Shown here piece by piece: positions 25,612 to 34,648 of a stretch of 55,296 nt of DNA (position 1 is its first letter; each line of letters starts with the position of its first letter). The stretch is from assembly GCA_017746715.1 (NCBI GenBank), contig JAGHZQ010000063.1, positions 1 to 55,296 on the forward strand, in the 5' to 3' direction. The position numbers and the translations under genes are program-made. The notes under the pieces are model-generated. The model worked only from the letters and a program-made list of their open reading frames with translations, did not search any database and was not told the origin of the DNA. The stretch comes from Cyanobacteria bacterium SBLK (lineage in GTDB: Bacteria; Cyanobacteriota; Cyanobacteriia; Cyanobacteriales; Spirulinaceae).

Positions 25612-27429
25612 TTAAAGAAAAGAAGAGCCAGAAAATAATTGATTGCCTAAATTAGAAGAAACGCGCTTAAAAGTGGAATTGCAAGAAATATTTGCCGTTT
25701 CCTCATGTCTCCGATGGACGGGTGTCATGGGAAGATTAATACAAAATTGCGTTCCCATATCGAGCTGAGAATAACATTCAAGACTGCCTCCGTGGGTTTC
25801 CGTCACAATTTGATAGCTAATGGCCATCCCCAAGCCCGTTCCCTTGCCAACGGGTTTCGTTGTAAAGAAAGGTTCGTAAATTCGCTGGAGGGTGTTTGCC
25901 GGAATGCCGCAACCATTATCGGAAATATAAATAGAAACCCAATTTTCTTCAATGACTTGCGTGCGAATGCGAATTTCTGGGGTGAGTTGTTGGTTATTTA
26001 ACGATCCCCCCTGCCCCCCTTGATAAGAGGGGTGTCGGTCGGACGGGGGAATTGACTGGTGACCGACTTCTAATGCGTCGATCGCGTTGTTGATAATATT
26101 CATAAATACTTGATTCAACTGGCCGGCATGACAAACGACAGAGGGCAAGTTACCATAATCTTTAATAATTTTAATTTCTGGCATATTTCCCCGTGCTTTG
26201 AGACGGTGATGCAAAATCATCAGGGTGCTATCGATCCCTTCGTGAAGATTGGCGGGTTTGACACCGTCGCCGTCCAAGCGCGAGAAAATTCGTAAAGAAA
26301 GCACGATTTTTTGAATGCGATCGACCCCTTTTTGCATGGAAGCCAAAAGTTCGGGTAAATCTACTTTCATAAACTCGAGATCCATCTCTTCAACTTTCTC
26401 GAGAATATCGGGATGGATTTGCGGGCAGTATTGCTCGTAGAGTCGTAGGAGTTCGAGCAAATTTTCTGCATATTCTAGGGCATGGGAAAGATTGCCGTTA
26501 ATAAAATTCATGGGGTTATTAATTTCATGCGCCACCCCTGCAATCGTATGTCCCAAACTCGACATTTTTTCGCTTTGTACCAGTTTGGCTTGAGTGCATT
26601 TAAGTTCTTCTAACGCCCGTTGCAATTGCTCGGCTCGCTCTTGGGCGTGACGAGCAATGGTTTGACTCTTGCGGTACAGCAGCGCTCGTTCGAGAGCGAT
26701 CGCAATTTGTCCGGCAAAAATATCTAAGATTTTCAGTTCTTCGGTGCTGTAGTTTGCAGGGGTTTGACTGCCCATGACAATCGTGCCGATGGTGCGTTCT
26801 TCGGCTTTGAGGGGAACGCAAATTAAAGCTGAAAATAAGCGATCTCGATGACTTCCCCTCGAATCGGCTGCCACATTATTGACAATCTCCCCGCAACCTT
26901 TTTGGGTAATTTTACCGACCAAGCCGCGAGCGAGAATCAAACAATCTCGCGGGGCATAAACTTCTCCAAATGCAGACAGCACTTCCAGCATGCCCGAGGT
27001 TTTTTCGAGGAGAAAAATTGCGCCGCTGCTCGAAGGAATCAGATTTTTCAATTCCGCGATCGCCAAACTGGCAATTTCCTCTAATTCCAAACTGGCGGTA
27101 ATTTGCGTTGAGAGATCTTGAAACAAATCGATCTCCTGATACCGCTCCAATAATTCGTTGGCGAGGGATTTTTTCTCGACTTCTTGTTGCAGGATGCAGG
27201 CCAGTAGGGGCGCGATCGCGATGGCATTTTCATCTCCTTCAACCCAACCGACTGTTTCTCCAGCCACTACGATAGGGATTTTTTTCCCTTGATGGTAATG
27301 GCCGCCCGCTAAGATATTACCCCGTGCGTCTGAAATTCTAATGGGAGTCGGGCAAGCCGCGATCGCTTCTCGAATTGACGTTTTAATATGTTTTTTGGCG
27401 ATCGCTTTTTTGAGATTGATGGAGACCAT
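25612..27429 (-). CDS. GAF-domain histidine kinase
   Basis: 605 residues, cytoplasmic. An N-terminal PocR-like or PAS-like region (about 15-85), a GAF domain (about 100-255), a coiled coil and a kinase core with H in AGVAHEINNPMNFINGN, NIINNAIDALE, SDNGCGIPANT and GKGTGLGMAIS. The kinase core is clearly a paralogue of that in the WspR-type receiver kinase at 3825-5231. Within the ATP-binding domain there is an extra Ser/Gly-rich segment (SIPPSDRHPSYQGGQGGS) encoded by an interspersed repeat. It lies 58 bp upstream of the large hybrid kinase gene. Confidence 0.9.
   Translation of the reverse strand: MVSINLKKAIAKKHIKTSIREAIAACPTPIRISDARGNILAGGHYHQGKKIPIVVAGETVGWVEGDENAIAIAPLLACILQQEVEKKSLANELLERYQEIDLFQDLSTQITASLELEEIASLAIAELKNLIPSSSGAIFLLEKTSGMLEVLSAFGEVYAPRDCLILARGLVGKITQKGCGEIVNNVAADSRGSHRDRLFSALICVPLKAEERTIGTIVMGSQTPANYSTEELKILDIFAGQIAIALERALLYRKSQTIARHAQERAEQLQRALEELKCTQAKLVQSEKMSSLGHTIAGVAHEINNPMNFINGNLSHALEYAENLLELLRLYEQYCPQIHPDILEKVEEMDLEFMKVDLPELLASMQKGVDRIQKIVLSLRIFSRLDGDGVKPANLHEGIDSTLMILHHRLKARGNMPEIKIIKDYGNLPSVVCHAGQLNQVFMNIINNAIDALEVGHQSIPPSDRHPSYQGGQGGSLNNQQLTPEIRIRTQVIEENWVSIYISDNGCGIPANTLQRIYEPFFTTKPVGKGTGLGMAISYQIVTETHGGSLECYSQLDMGTQFCINLPMTPVHRRHEETANISCNSTFKRVSSNLGNQLFSGSSFL
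26003..26050. repeat. Interspersed G-rich repeat inside a histidine kinase gene
   Basis: The segment begins GATCCCCCCTGCCCCCCTTG and ends GGTCGGACGGGGGA. It closely matches the two ends of the intergenic copy at 29298-29375, lacking its middle. It is in frame and adds about 16 residues to the kinase's ATP-binding domain. Confidence 0.85.
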
Positions 27430-27594
27430 GTTCGCAATTTGCTTCTAGCAGAATGGGAGCGCAATATCGGTCGGGAGAGTTTGAGATCTTTCCAATTATA
27501 AAAATCAATTGTGAAAAACTCGTGAAGATTTCCCAGAAATTGATAAAAGTTCCGATAAGTTTGTCCGCAAATTCCCTTACTTTCAGTTGCCCAT

Positions 27595-29268
27595 TTATTT
27601 TTCCACCAGTCGATCCAATCGTTCTCGCATTGCTAATTGCATCAAAGAACGCAAGAGAATCAAAAACCAAAACCCCGAGAAACAAAAGATAATAATCGCC
27701 CAATTGGCTATGCCACCAATTGCCAAAAGCGTTCCCGATATTAGGGAAAACCCCGATAAACAGGTGTAAATCAAACATTTCACCGCTAAATTAATACGCT
27801 TGAGGGCGCGATCGCTCACTTCTGATTTCACTCGAAATTCCAATTCGCCGCGATCGAACCGTTCTTGAATATTTTGTACGGCCAGTTCGATGCGGCTGGG
27901 GCGATCGAGGCGGTTTTTGACAAAAATCCCCGCCTGTTGGAACGTTTGGCGAATTAAATTGCCTTTGCGCGCCGATTGGGTCAGTTTGGTTAAAAAAGGT
28001 TGGCTGGCAGCGACTAAATTGTATTGGGGATTGAGCGCGCGAGCGATACCGTCGAGGGTGGACACGGATTTAATGACGAACATCATTTCTGAAGGCAGGC
28101 GAAAGGGTTGTTTTTCAAACATCAAATAAACTTCGCCGCTCATCTGTTCGAATGCGCTCAGATCGATGGGTTTTTCGCGAAATTGTTCTAAAACGAAGGC
28201 GACCAAACGCTTAACCGGCGTCATGTCTGGTAACGGTTCGATCAATCCCATATAGACCAAACTTTTAACCACGGCATCGGTATCTTTACGCATGACGGCA
28301 AAAAAGGTGTTAATCATTTCATCTTGTGCCATGCTTTTGACTTCTGCCATGGTGCCGAAATCATAGAAAATAATTTTGCCGCGATCGTCTACTGCCATGT
28401 TGCCGGGATGGGGATCCGATTGAAAAAAACCATCTTCTAGAAGTTGCTTGAGATAGCACAAAATCCCGATTTGAATGAGGCGATCGGGGTTAAGATTGCG
28501 GGATTCGATGGCAGCGCGATCGTCGATTTTAATGCCGGGTAAATATTCTAAAGCGAGAACGCGTTGGGCGGTATAGCGCCAGTAAACCCGAGGGACGACA
28601 ATCTGTGTGTAATCGCGAAAATTGCTTTGAAAGCGCTCGGCGTTTTTCCCTTCGTGAATGTAATCGATTTCTTGATAAAGCAGCTCGAAAAATTCGCGAT
28701 AGAGATGTTCTAAATTATATTTTCTAAGTTTGGGAAAATAGCGTTCGAGCAAGCCGATCGAACGGTGCAATATTTCAAAATCTAGATTGAACAAGCGCTC
28801 CAATCCCGGGCGCTGCACTTTAACGACGACTTTTTCTCCAGTGGGCAAAATCGCGCGATGCACCTGTCCCAAACTTGCCGCTGCAATGGGAGTCTCTTCA
28901 AATTCTCGAAATAACTCCGAGATCGGGTTGCCCAATTCGGTTTCGATAACCGCGATCGCTTCTCGGGAGGGAAAAGGCGGAACGCGATCTTGTAGTTGTT
29001 CGAGGGCTTCAATATAAGGGAGGGGTATGATATCCGAGCGCGTTGAAAGAGCCTGCCCGATTTTGATAAAAGTCGGTCCTAGCTCTAACAATTGTGCGAC
29101 TAACCAACGAGCGTGACGATGCTGCCTCGCGATCGATGAATTTCCCGAAATTTTATCCCATCCCAAAGCTAGAAAAAAACGAGTGGCAACGCTAAAAACA
29201 TCGATTTTGCGCCGCCACGGGGAATATTGCTCTCGCTGCCAACGCTTAGCTCTTATGGATGCACTCAT
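27595..29268 (-). CDS. ABC1/UbiB (AarF)-family atypical kinase
   Basis: 557 residues. The family's KxGQ motif is seen in FIKIGQALSTRSDIIP, the Ala-rich nucleotide loop in AAASLGQVHRA, the lysine in KVVVKVQRPG, the catalytic region in SDPHPGNMAVDDRG and the metal-binding DFG in IIFYDFG. Two hydrophobic helices close the C-terminus (about 495-545), as in UbiB-type membrane-associated members. In cyanobacteria and plastids these proteins are linked to quinone or prenyl-lipid metabolism. Five or more paralogues per genome are usual, so the exact role cannot be assigned. Confidence 0.92.
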   Translation of the reverse strand: MSASIRAKRWQREQYSPWRRKIDVFSVATRFFLALGWDKISGNSSIARQHRHARWLVAQLLELGPTFIKIGQALSTRSDIIPLPYIEALEQLQDRVPPFPSREAIAVIETELGNPISELFREFEETPIAAASLGQVHRAILPTGEKVVVKVQRPGLERLFNLDFEILHRSIGLLERYFPKLRKYNLEHLYREFFELLYQEIDYIHEGKNAERFQSNFRDYTQIVVPRVYWRYTAQRVLALEYLPGIKIDDRAAIESRNLNPDRLIQIGILCYLKQLLEDGFFQSDPHPGNMAVDDRGKIIFYDFGTMAEVKSMAQDEMINTFFAVMRKDTDAVVKSLVYMGLIEPLPDMTPVKRLVAFVLEQFREKPIDLSAFEQMSGEVYLMFEKQPFRLPSEMMFVIKSVSTLDGIARALNPQYNLVAASQPFLTKLTQSARKGNLIRQTFQQAGIFVKNRLDRPSRIELAVQNIQERFDRGELEFRVKSEVSDRALKRINLAVKCLIYTCLSGFSLISGTLLAIGGIANWAIIIFCFSGFWFLILLRSLMQLAMRERLDRLVEK

Positions 29269-29297
29269 TTGATTGGTTATTGGTTATTGGTTGTTCG

Positions 29298-29375
29298 ATC
29301 CCCCCTGCCTCCCTGAATAAGGGCAGGGGGGGATTTTTCTTTGAATAAGGGGGGTGTCCGCAGGACGGGGGGATT
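29298..29375. repeat. Intergenic G-rich repeat with strong hairpin
   Basis: A left arm ATCCCCCCTGCC pairs with GGCAGGGGGGAT about 12 bases further on, followed by TTTTTC. A second part ends in GTCCGCAGGACGGGGGG. The hairpin plus T-run could terminate plus-strand transcription, but no plus-strand gene ends here. It is better seen as a member of an interspersed repeat family; a related copy lies inside the kinase gene at 26003-26050. Confidence 0.75.
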
Positions 29376-29390
29376 GTTATCGATAATTGT

Positions 29391-31265
29391 TCACTGTTTA
29401 TCGTTCATTGAAAAGGGGAGAATTAGGGTAAAGCGAGTTTCGCCGCGCTGGCGATCGCCCGCCATGCGACTCCATACTTCAATTTTGCCATTAAGATGCT
29501 GCACTAATCCCTTGACTAAAGCCAGACCCAAACCCGTTCCGGCGATCGCTTGTTGGTTGGCTTCTTTGCCGCGGGTGAATTTCTCAAAAATGCTCTTGAT
29601 ATTTTCTGGGGCAATGCCTTCGCCGATATTGACGATCGCTACAGTTACTCGATCGCCTTCTTGTTGGTCTTGCAGGCGATCGATCTCGAGATAAACCGTA
29701 CTCTCGGGGTCGGAATATTTGCCAGCATTAGCCAGTAACTCTTGCAGGATGCGCTGTAAGCTGTCGCGATCGCTGTAAAGGAAAGCCGGGAGATCGGCAT
29801 CTTTGCCTTCGCGATCGCGGATGACGAGTTGCAAGCCTTTCCCCTGCCACGTTTCATTAAAAGTCTCTTGAAATTCTCGAACGAGCTCGCCGAGATCGAT
29901 CTTCGTGAGTTGCAGATCGATTTGTTGGGTTTCGAGTTTTTGCAAGGCGAGTAAATCTTGAATGAGATTGTACTCGCGCTCCCATTCTCGCTCCAACATT
30001 GCCAGATATTTATCTTGGCGTTCTGGAGGAAGTCCGGGCTGGCGTAACATGCTGATGGCCATTTTCATGGTTGTCAAGGGCGTTCGCAATTCGTGACTGA
30101 CGGAATCGAGAAATTCATCTTTGAGTTCGACTAACTGGCGCAGTTGCTCGACTTGTTTGCGGGTTTGTTCGTAGAGTTTGGCTTGAACTTCCAAACTCCC
30201 TTGCAATTGGGCGGTTCGTTTATTGACGAGAGACTGAACTTGCTCGATGGTGCGCTGGTAAATGGTTGTCGTTGCAATTTGAGCGCCCGCCCAGCGTGCT
30301 AACCCGACTTCCCCTACATGCCAAGAATAGGGGCGATCGCGCTGAAAGAGGAAAAAACCCAAAACCAAAGAGGAATTGCTGGCGGTACCGATGAGAGGAA
30401 CCAGCAAGAGAGCGGGAAAGCGATCGGGGTGGAAAAACGGCGGAATTGTAGAAGCTAGATTGTCGATGCAGTTGGCTTCGTTGCTCGTTTCTCCACGGGA
30501 ATTGTGAATTTTGAATTTTGACGCGAACGGTTGAGGGGAGTCTTGCCAAGCGGTAACGCAGCAAGGACAATCTTTCAGCCAAAAGGAACGGCCTGCATGA
30601 ATTTTTAAGATTTCTTCGGTTGCCGTCCACTGGTGGGCAACGGTACAACGGGCGCGAGGAACGATAGTGGAATCGTGATGATTGGAGAGCGGATCGCTGT
30701 ACTTTAACAAAAGAATTGCACCCCGCTCGACTTGCAAGGCTTTGGCTGTGGTGGCGAGAGCGAGCTCGAGATCGGGTTGCCCGGTATTGCTGCGAAATTG
30801 TTCGAGGAGAACTTGATAAGCCTCGTCGAGACGGGTTTGCTGCTGAAAGCGAGTGCAAGTCAAAACCAAAGCAATGGCATTGGCGATCGCTTCTTCTCCT
30901 TCGACGGGCAAAGACTGTTTTTTCCCATCGAGACCCAAAACAATTGCACCTTCTCGGGGGATGGGGATAAAATGCACCTGTTTCAAAGGGCATGGCGCAT
31001 GGGTTGCATCCTCGATCGCTCGAGCAAAAAGTTGTCTTTTAATTTCCCCTGCAAGAGAATGGTAATTCTCCGCATGCCAATAACCATTAAAGTCAGATTC
31101 GGGTGCGAGGCGATCTCCCACGAGCAAACAGGCAACCGCACCCCATTTTTTACCCGTCATTTCCGCAACCTCGGACAGAAGATGAGGAGGGTGGGGAGAC
31201 GAAAGAAGCAATTTGAGAATTTCTTGCCCGAATTTGTGAGAATCTAGTTCGTTTAATTCATTCAT
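29391..31265 (-). CDS. GAF-domain sensor histidine kinase
   Basis: 624 residues. Two sensor modules occupy the first ~350 residues: an N-terminal one (about 20-150) and a GAF domain (about 165-345, ERGAILLLKYSD, LLLVPLIG). A coiled coil, HisKA (DEFLDSVSHELRTPLTTMKMAISML) and HATPase (RILQELLANAGKYSD, NIGEGIAPENI, GTGLGLALVKGLV) follow. No membrane helix. An insertion SKFKIHNSRGE in the GAF region is encoded by an ATTCAAA-type repeat. GGAG lies just upstream of the ATG at 31265. The partner regulator is unknown. Confidence 0.9.
   Translation of the reverse strand: MNELNELDSHKFGQEILKLLLSSPHPPHLLSEVAEMTGKKWGAVACLLVGDRLAPESDFNGYWHAENYHSLAGEIKRQLFARAIEDATHAPCPLKQVHFIPIPREGAIVLGLDGKKQSLPVEGEEAIANAIALVLTCTRFQQQTRLDEAYQVLLEQFRSNTGQPDLELALATTAKALQVERGAILLLKYSDPLSNHHDSTIVPRARCTVAHQWTATEEILKIHAGRSFWLKDCPCCVTAWQDSPQPFASKFKIHNSRGETSNEANCIDNLASTIPPFFHPDRFPALLLVPLIGTASNSSLVLGFFLFQRDRPYSWHVGEVGLARWAGAQIATTTIYQRTIEQVQSLVNKRTAQLQGSLEVQAKLYEQTRKQVEQLRQLVELKDEFLDSVSHELRTPLTTMKMAISMLRQPGLPPERQDKYLAMLEREWEREYNLIQDLLALQKLETQQIDLQLTKIDLGELVREFQETFNETWQGKGLQLVIRDREGKDADLPAFLYSDRDSLQRILQELLANAGKYSDPESTVYLEIDRLQDQQEGDRVTVAIVNIGEGIAPENIKSIFEKFTRGKEANQQAIAGTGLGLALVKGLVQHLNGKIEVWSRMAGDRQRGETRFTLILPFSMNDKQ
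30501..30520. repeat. ATTCAAA heptad repeat inside a histidine kinase gene
   Basis: About three heptads read in frame as KFKIHN on the minus strand. The same motif forms intergenic arrays at 9910-9951 and 18711-18738. Confidence 0.75.
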
Positions 31266-31389
31266 TTTCTCCTCACTCCCATATTCTAGCGATTTTTAAT
31301 GAGGGAGGATCGGTGGAGAGATCGGTATGGGCGTCAATTGCTTCGGAACGCTTTTTCTCCATTTCTCTCCTGTGTCTTTCATGGTTTTA

Positions 31390-32436
31390 TTATTGCTGTT
31401 CTTTTGCCCGGGCGCGAGCCACTTCGCTATTTTTTTGGTAGAACACCATACGATCGCGAGCGGTGGTATAACGCGGATCGTTTTTTGATACGGATTCCAT
31501 TAACTTCGATGCTTTTTGCCACTGATTGGATAAATCAAGCCATTCTGCTTCGCTTTGAGCAATTTGTCCTTTGAGGGCGATCGCTTCGGCAAGTTCTACG
31601 GCTTCAGAAAATGGGTCTTTAGGATGAGAACGATTGGGAGTTGGCAAGAGAATCGTTGTTGGCTTTGTCGGTTCTGCGAGGGGTTCTGCGAGGGGTTCTG
31701 CGAGGGGCTCGGATTCCTCGGGAGATGCTGGGGGGGAAGGAGCGATCGCTTGACTGGCAGGAGATGCGGGCTGGACGATGGGAGCGGCAGGAGCAACCGA
31801 AGCCAGATCGGGGTTTAAGAAAGGCAACAATTCCGTCCATTGAGACCACCGGAGATTTTGCTCTTGCCAATTGCTATAAGTCAGCCCGGCTAAAAAACTC
31901 AACGCGCATAATCCCACCATGTTTACAATATTGCGAATCCGCGAGGGCTGACGAATCGTAGGCTCGGTTGAGGATGGGGAAGATGTGCCAAGTCTCTCAT
32001 TTTTTCCTTCACGGCGATCGCCGGTATTGCCATTGTTAGTCTGGCGGTTTTTCGGACGAGAAAACCATTTTTGGAAAATATTGGATTTATTCAGAACGAT
32101 TTCTTGCGACCAGAGAACTTCATTTTCGGGATTGCGATGGATATCCTCGAGCCAAACCAGTTGCTGTTCGATCGCGATACGACTGCAAATGTTGACGCGA
32201 TGCAAATTTCGCGGCGCGATCCCTTCTAAGATTTCTCGCAGTCGCGCAATGAGAGCGGACTGTTCGAGTTGTTCGCTGTCTTTCGCTTCGCACAGAACTT
32301 GCAATATTCCTTTTTCTAAAACCGCCCGAGTTCTAACTCCCATATCAGCTAGGCGATCGTTCATAATTTGCACGATCGCCGCTACACTTCCTTGATGGGC
32401 TTGTTTTGCAATTTCGTCCATATTCTCGTTTGGCAT
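31390..32436 (-). CDS. Single-pass membrane protein of unknown function
   Basis: 348 residues. The N-terminal ~110 residues form a compact domain (EIAKQAHQGSVAAIVQIMND, VRTRAVLEKGILQVLCEA, ICSRIAIEQQLVWLEDI) that recurs in cyanobacterial proteins but has no function I can name. A charged linker, one transmembrane helix (about 172-190, NMVGLCALSFLAGLTY), a Pro/Ala-rich stretch with three LAEP units and a helical C-terminal domain (EAVELAEAIALKGQIAQSE) follow. It is transcribed towards the GAF kinase 124 bp away. The C-terminal domain is probably periplasmic or lumenal. Confidence 0.75.
   Translation of the reverse strand: MPNENMDEIAKQAHQGSVAAIVQIMNDRLADMGVRTRAVLEKGILQVLCEAKDSEQLEQSALIARLREILEGIAPRNLHRVNICSRIAIEQQLVWLEDIHRNPENEVLWSQEIVLNKSNIFQKWFSRPKNRQTNNGNTGDRREGKNERLGTSSPSSTEPTIRQPSRIRNIVNMVGLCALSFLAGLTYSNWQEQNLRWSQWTELLPFLNPDLASVAPAAPIVQPASPASQAIAPSPPASPEESEPLAEPLAEPLAEPTKPTTILLPTPNRSHPKDPFSEAVELAEAIALKGQIAQSEAEWLDLSNQWQKASKLMESVSKNDPRYTTARDRMVFYQKNSEVARARAKEQQ
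31671..31706. repeat. 12-bp tandem repeat, three units
   Basis: Three exact copies of GTTCTGCGAGGG encode the LAEP repeats of the membrane protein's Pro-rich linker. Confidence 0.9.
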
Positions 32437-32541
32437 GTCGGCGTCTGCCTTTCCCCATACTCATATTTAACTTTACCAAAAAATGGGTAGAATACCTCTG
32501 ATAGGAATCCCTCGCAATTTTGTTCGGAGAAAAAAAATCCC

Positions 32542-32895
32542 ATGCTTCTAAAATCCACGACGCGCCACATTCGTATTTATGCGGCACAACTGCAAGAGAA
32601 TGAGTTAGTCGAGAGTAATAACGTTCTCACCCTTGATGTGGACCCCGATAATGAATTTAACTGGAATGAAGATTCTCTGCAACAAGTGTATCGAAAATTT
32701 GACGATTTGGTTGAAGCCTATAACGGTCAAGATTTAACGGAATACAATCTACGTCGGATCGGTTCCGACCTCGAACATTTTATTCGCGCTCTTTTGCAAA
32801 ACGGCCGGCTCGGGTACAATTTGCAAGGTCGCGTTGCCAATTACAGTATGGGACTCCCTCGCGTTGAGAGTCCCGACAGCGACGGAAAATATTAA
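32542..32895 (+). CDS. ndhM: NAD(P)H-quinone oxidoreductase subunit M
   Basis: 117 residues. The sequence MLLKSTTRHIRIYAAQ, NNVLTLDVDPDNEFNWNEDS, YNLRRIGSDLEHFIRALLQNG and NYSMGLPRVESP is diagnostic of NdhM. This is an oxygenic-photosynthesis-specific peripheral subunit of the NDH-1 complex, which drives cyclic electron flow and respiration in the thylakoid membrane. Full length. It is diverged from the membrane-protein gene on the other strand by about 105 bp. It is the clearest single marker that the host is a cyanobacterium. Confidence 0.96.
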   Translation: MLLKSTTRHIRIYAAQLQENELVESNNVLTLDVDPDNEFNWNEDSLQQVYRKFDDLVEAYNGQDLTEYNLRRIGSDLEHFIRALLQNGRLGYNLQGRVANYSMGLPRVESPDSDGKY

Positions 32896-32997
32896 TGAGG
32901 AATGAAGAATGAGGAATGAATTTTTGGCTGCTCCATCTCTCCTTACTTCCCCATCTCTTCCTGCTCTCTATGACTAAAGACGATATGATTAACGACG

Positions 32998-33219
32998 ATG
33001 AATTTTTGGGATTATAAGCCTTGGTGGTGTCAGCCTTGGTCGATTTTATTAACGGGAGGAGGGGCGATCGCGTTGAGTGGGTTGTTGGGGCGATCGCTTT
33101 GGCTGACGGTTTTCGTGACCGTGCCGGTTTTATTATGGTGGTTCTATTTTCTCATTCTCGTGCCTTGGGTGGTGCGCGAAGCAATGGAAAACAAGGACGG
33201 AGTGGATGGGAAGGATTAG
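32998..33219 (+). CDS. Small two-helix membrane protein (DUF6737-like)
   Basis: 73 residues with an aromatic N-terminus (MNFWDYKPWWCQPWSILLTG) and two hydrophobic helices (about 15-30 and 34-56). The pattern WWCQPWSI resembles a small cyanobacterial family that I believe is DUF6737; function unknown. It follows ndhM by about 100 bp, in which copies of ATGAGGAATGA occur. Confidence 0.65.
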   Translation: MNFWDYKPWWCQPWSILLTGGGAIALSGLLGRSLWLTVFVTVPVLLWWFYFLILVPWVVREAMENKDGVDGKD

Positions 33220-33227
33220 CGATCGCT

Positions 33228-34061
33228 CTACTTTTTAGCCACGGCCATCAGGTGAGCGCTCACTCCTAGCAGGCTCGGTTCGTGCTCTAAAGTCCGAGAA
33301 AGATGCAAAAGGCGTTCTCGATATTCGTTATTATTCCACCACTGGTCAAAATCGGGAAGCAACCAACCCGGTCCTTCTAAACCATAGATTCCGGCATCTT
33401 TAAAACCCGCTTCTATTATCTCCTCTCGTAACTCGTCGGGATGATGAAAAAAGGTATCCATGAAATATTCCGGTTTATTGGTGGGGTTTTGATGGTGTCC
33501 GCTTTGCAGATCGAGATCGACAATCGCGGCGAATTCGGGATCTTTTAAAGCACCCTTACACAATCCCGCGAAGGTGGAGGCAAAACGTGAAATCCCCACA
33601 GCGAGGAGAGTTCCGCCCGGTTTGAGAACGCGATGGGCTTCTTGTAAGGCTTTCAGGCGATCGCTTTTGTCCGTGAGGTGATAAAGGGGACCGAAGAGTA
33701 AAACCCCATCGATGGTCTCCGATCCCTGCGATAGCGATCGCGCGTCCCCGACTTCTGCACTGGCAAGGGGGGTGTCCGGTTGAGAGCGGGAGGCTTCTTC
33801 GGCCAGTTGGACGTGTAAGGGGGTAATATCGATAAGGTGGACCTCGTAGCCTCGTTTTGCCAGCCAACACGCATAACCGCCGGGACCGCCGCCAATATCG
33901 AGAATGGAGGCGGGTATGGGGGGAAGGAAGCGATCGAGCAATTCCCGCGATCGCTCTGCTTCTAGTTTTCCCTCTTTTTTCTGCAAGCGAGTGGCTTCGT
34001 ATCCGGAAGCATAATGATGAGAAATATCTTCGGGTTGGGGGGATTTGCTGTTGCTTGTCAT
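33228..34061 (-). CDS. Class I SAM-dependent methyltransferase
   Basis: 277 residues. The SAM-binding motif I is ILDIGGGPGGYACWLA (about 54-69), followed by VHLIDITPLHVQLA (motif II), DGVLLFGPLYHLT and ALQEAHRVLKPGGTLLAVGIS (motif for the UbiE/Methyltransf_11 group). Full length. Substrate unknown. It ends 8 bp from the small membrane protein gene on the other strand. Confidence 0.88.
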   Translation of the reverse strand: MTSNSKSPQPEDISHHYASGYEATRLQKKEGKLEAERSRELLDRFLPPIPASILDIGGGPGGYACWLAKRGYEVHLIDITPLHVQLAEEASRSQPDTPLASAEVGDARSLSQGSETIDGVLLFGPLYHLTDKSDRLKALQEAHRVLKPGGTLLAVGISRFASTFAGLCKGALKDPEFAAIVDLDLQSGHHQNPTNKPEYFMDTFFHHPDELREEIIEAGFKDAGIYGLEGPGWLLPDFDQWWNNNEYRERLLHLSRTLEHEPSLLGVSAHLMAVAKK

Positions 34062-34156
34062 CTATTTTCTCCGCGCAATTTTTGGTTATATCAACGTAGA
34101 GTTTAAGTATGGTTTTTCTATCGGTTTCGAGTTTTAAGAAAATTTTTTAGTGGATA

Positions 34157-34642
34157 ATGAAATTGGCTATCATGTCTGAAGAATTACTTTCTCTCCTCGA
34201 AAAAGCGATCGCTCTCGCCAAAAAAGCCCATGCAGGACAAATCGACAAAGCAGGGAAACCCTACATCAATCATCCCCTGAGAGTGATGACCGCCCTCGAG
34301 GGCCTTGATGAGAAAATCGTGGGGGTTTTGCACGATACCATCGAAGACTCCGATCTTACCTTAGCAGACCTCGATCGCTTCGGTTTTCCCGATTCCATTA
34401 TCCAAGCGATCGACTCCCTTAGCAAACGACCTCAAGAAAACTACGACGACTATTTAACTCGCGTCATGGGAAATCCCTTGGCACTGAAAGTTAAAATTGC
34501 CGACATGACCGATAATGCGAATCTCAATCGCATCGCCAACCCTACGGAACGAGACTACCAAAGACAGGCTAAATATATCAAGACCCTGCCCAAATTGAGA
34601 GCGAGATTAGAAGCGATCGGCGATCGCAAAAGCGAGAATTAA
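34157..34642 (+). CDS. HD-domain protein, SpoT/MESH1-like (p)ppGpp hydrolase
   Basis: 161 residues. The motif order matches the hydrolase domain of RelA/SpoT proteins: KAHAGQIDKAGKPYINHPLRV (H and R), VLHDTIEDSDLTLADL (HD plus ED), and KIADMTDNANL. There is no synthetase or regulatory domain, as in small alarmone hydrolases. The metal-binding His/Asp residues all appear present. It may also act on other nucleotides such as NADPH, as MESH1 does. ATG 34172 is an alternative start that would match the family better. Confidence 0.85.
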   Translation: MKLAIMSEELLSLLEKAIALAKKAHAGQIDKAGKPYINHPLRVMTALEGLDEKIVGVLHDTIEDSDLTLADLDRFGFPDSIIQAIDSLSKRPQENYDDYLTRVMGNPLALKVKIADMTDNANLNRIANPTERDYQRQAKYIKTLPKLRARLEAIGDRKSEN

Positions 34643-34648
34643 TTGCTT

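Noticed and set aside
29298..29339. Rho-independent terminator on the plus strand
   Set aside because: The hairpin and T-run look right, but no plus-strand gene ends nearby; a repeat-family member is the simpler reading.
30220..30993. A 257-residue frame on the minus strand
   Set aside because: It overlaps the GAF kinase in another frame, is rich in Arg/Ser and matches no family.
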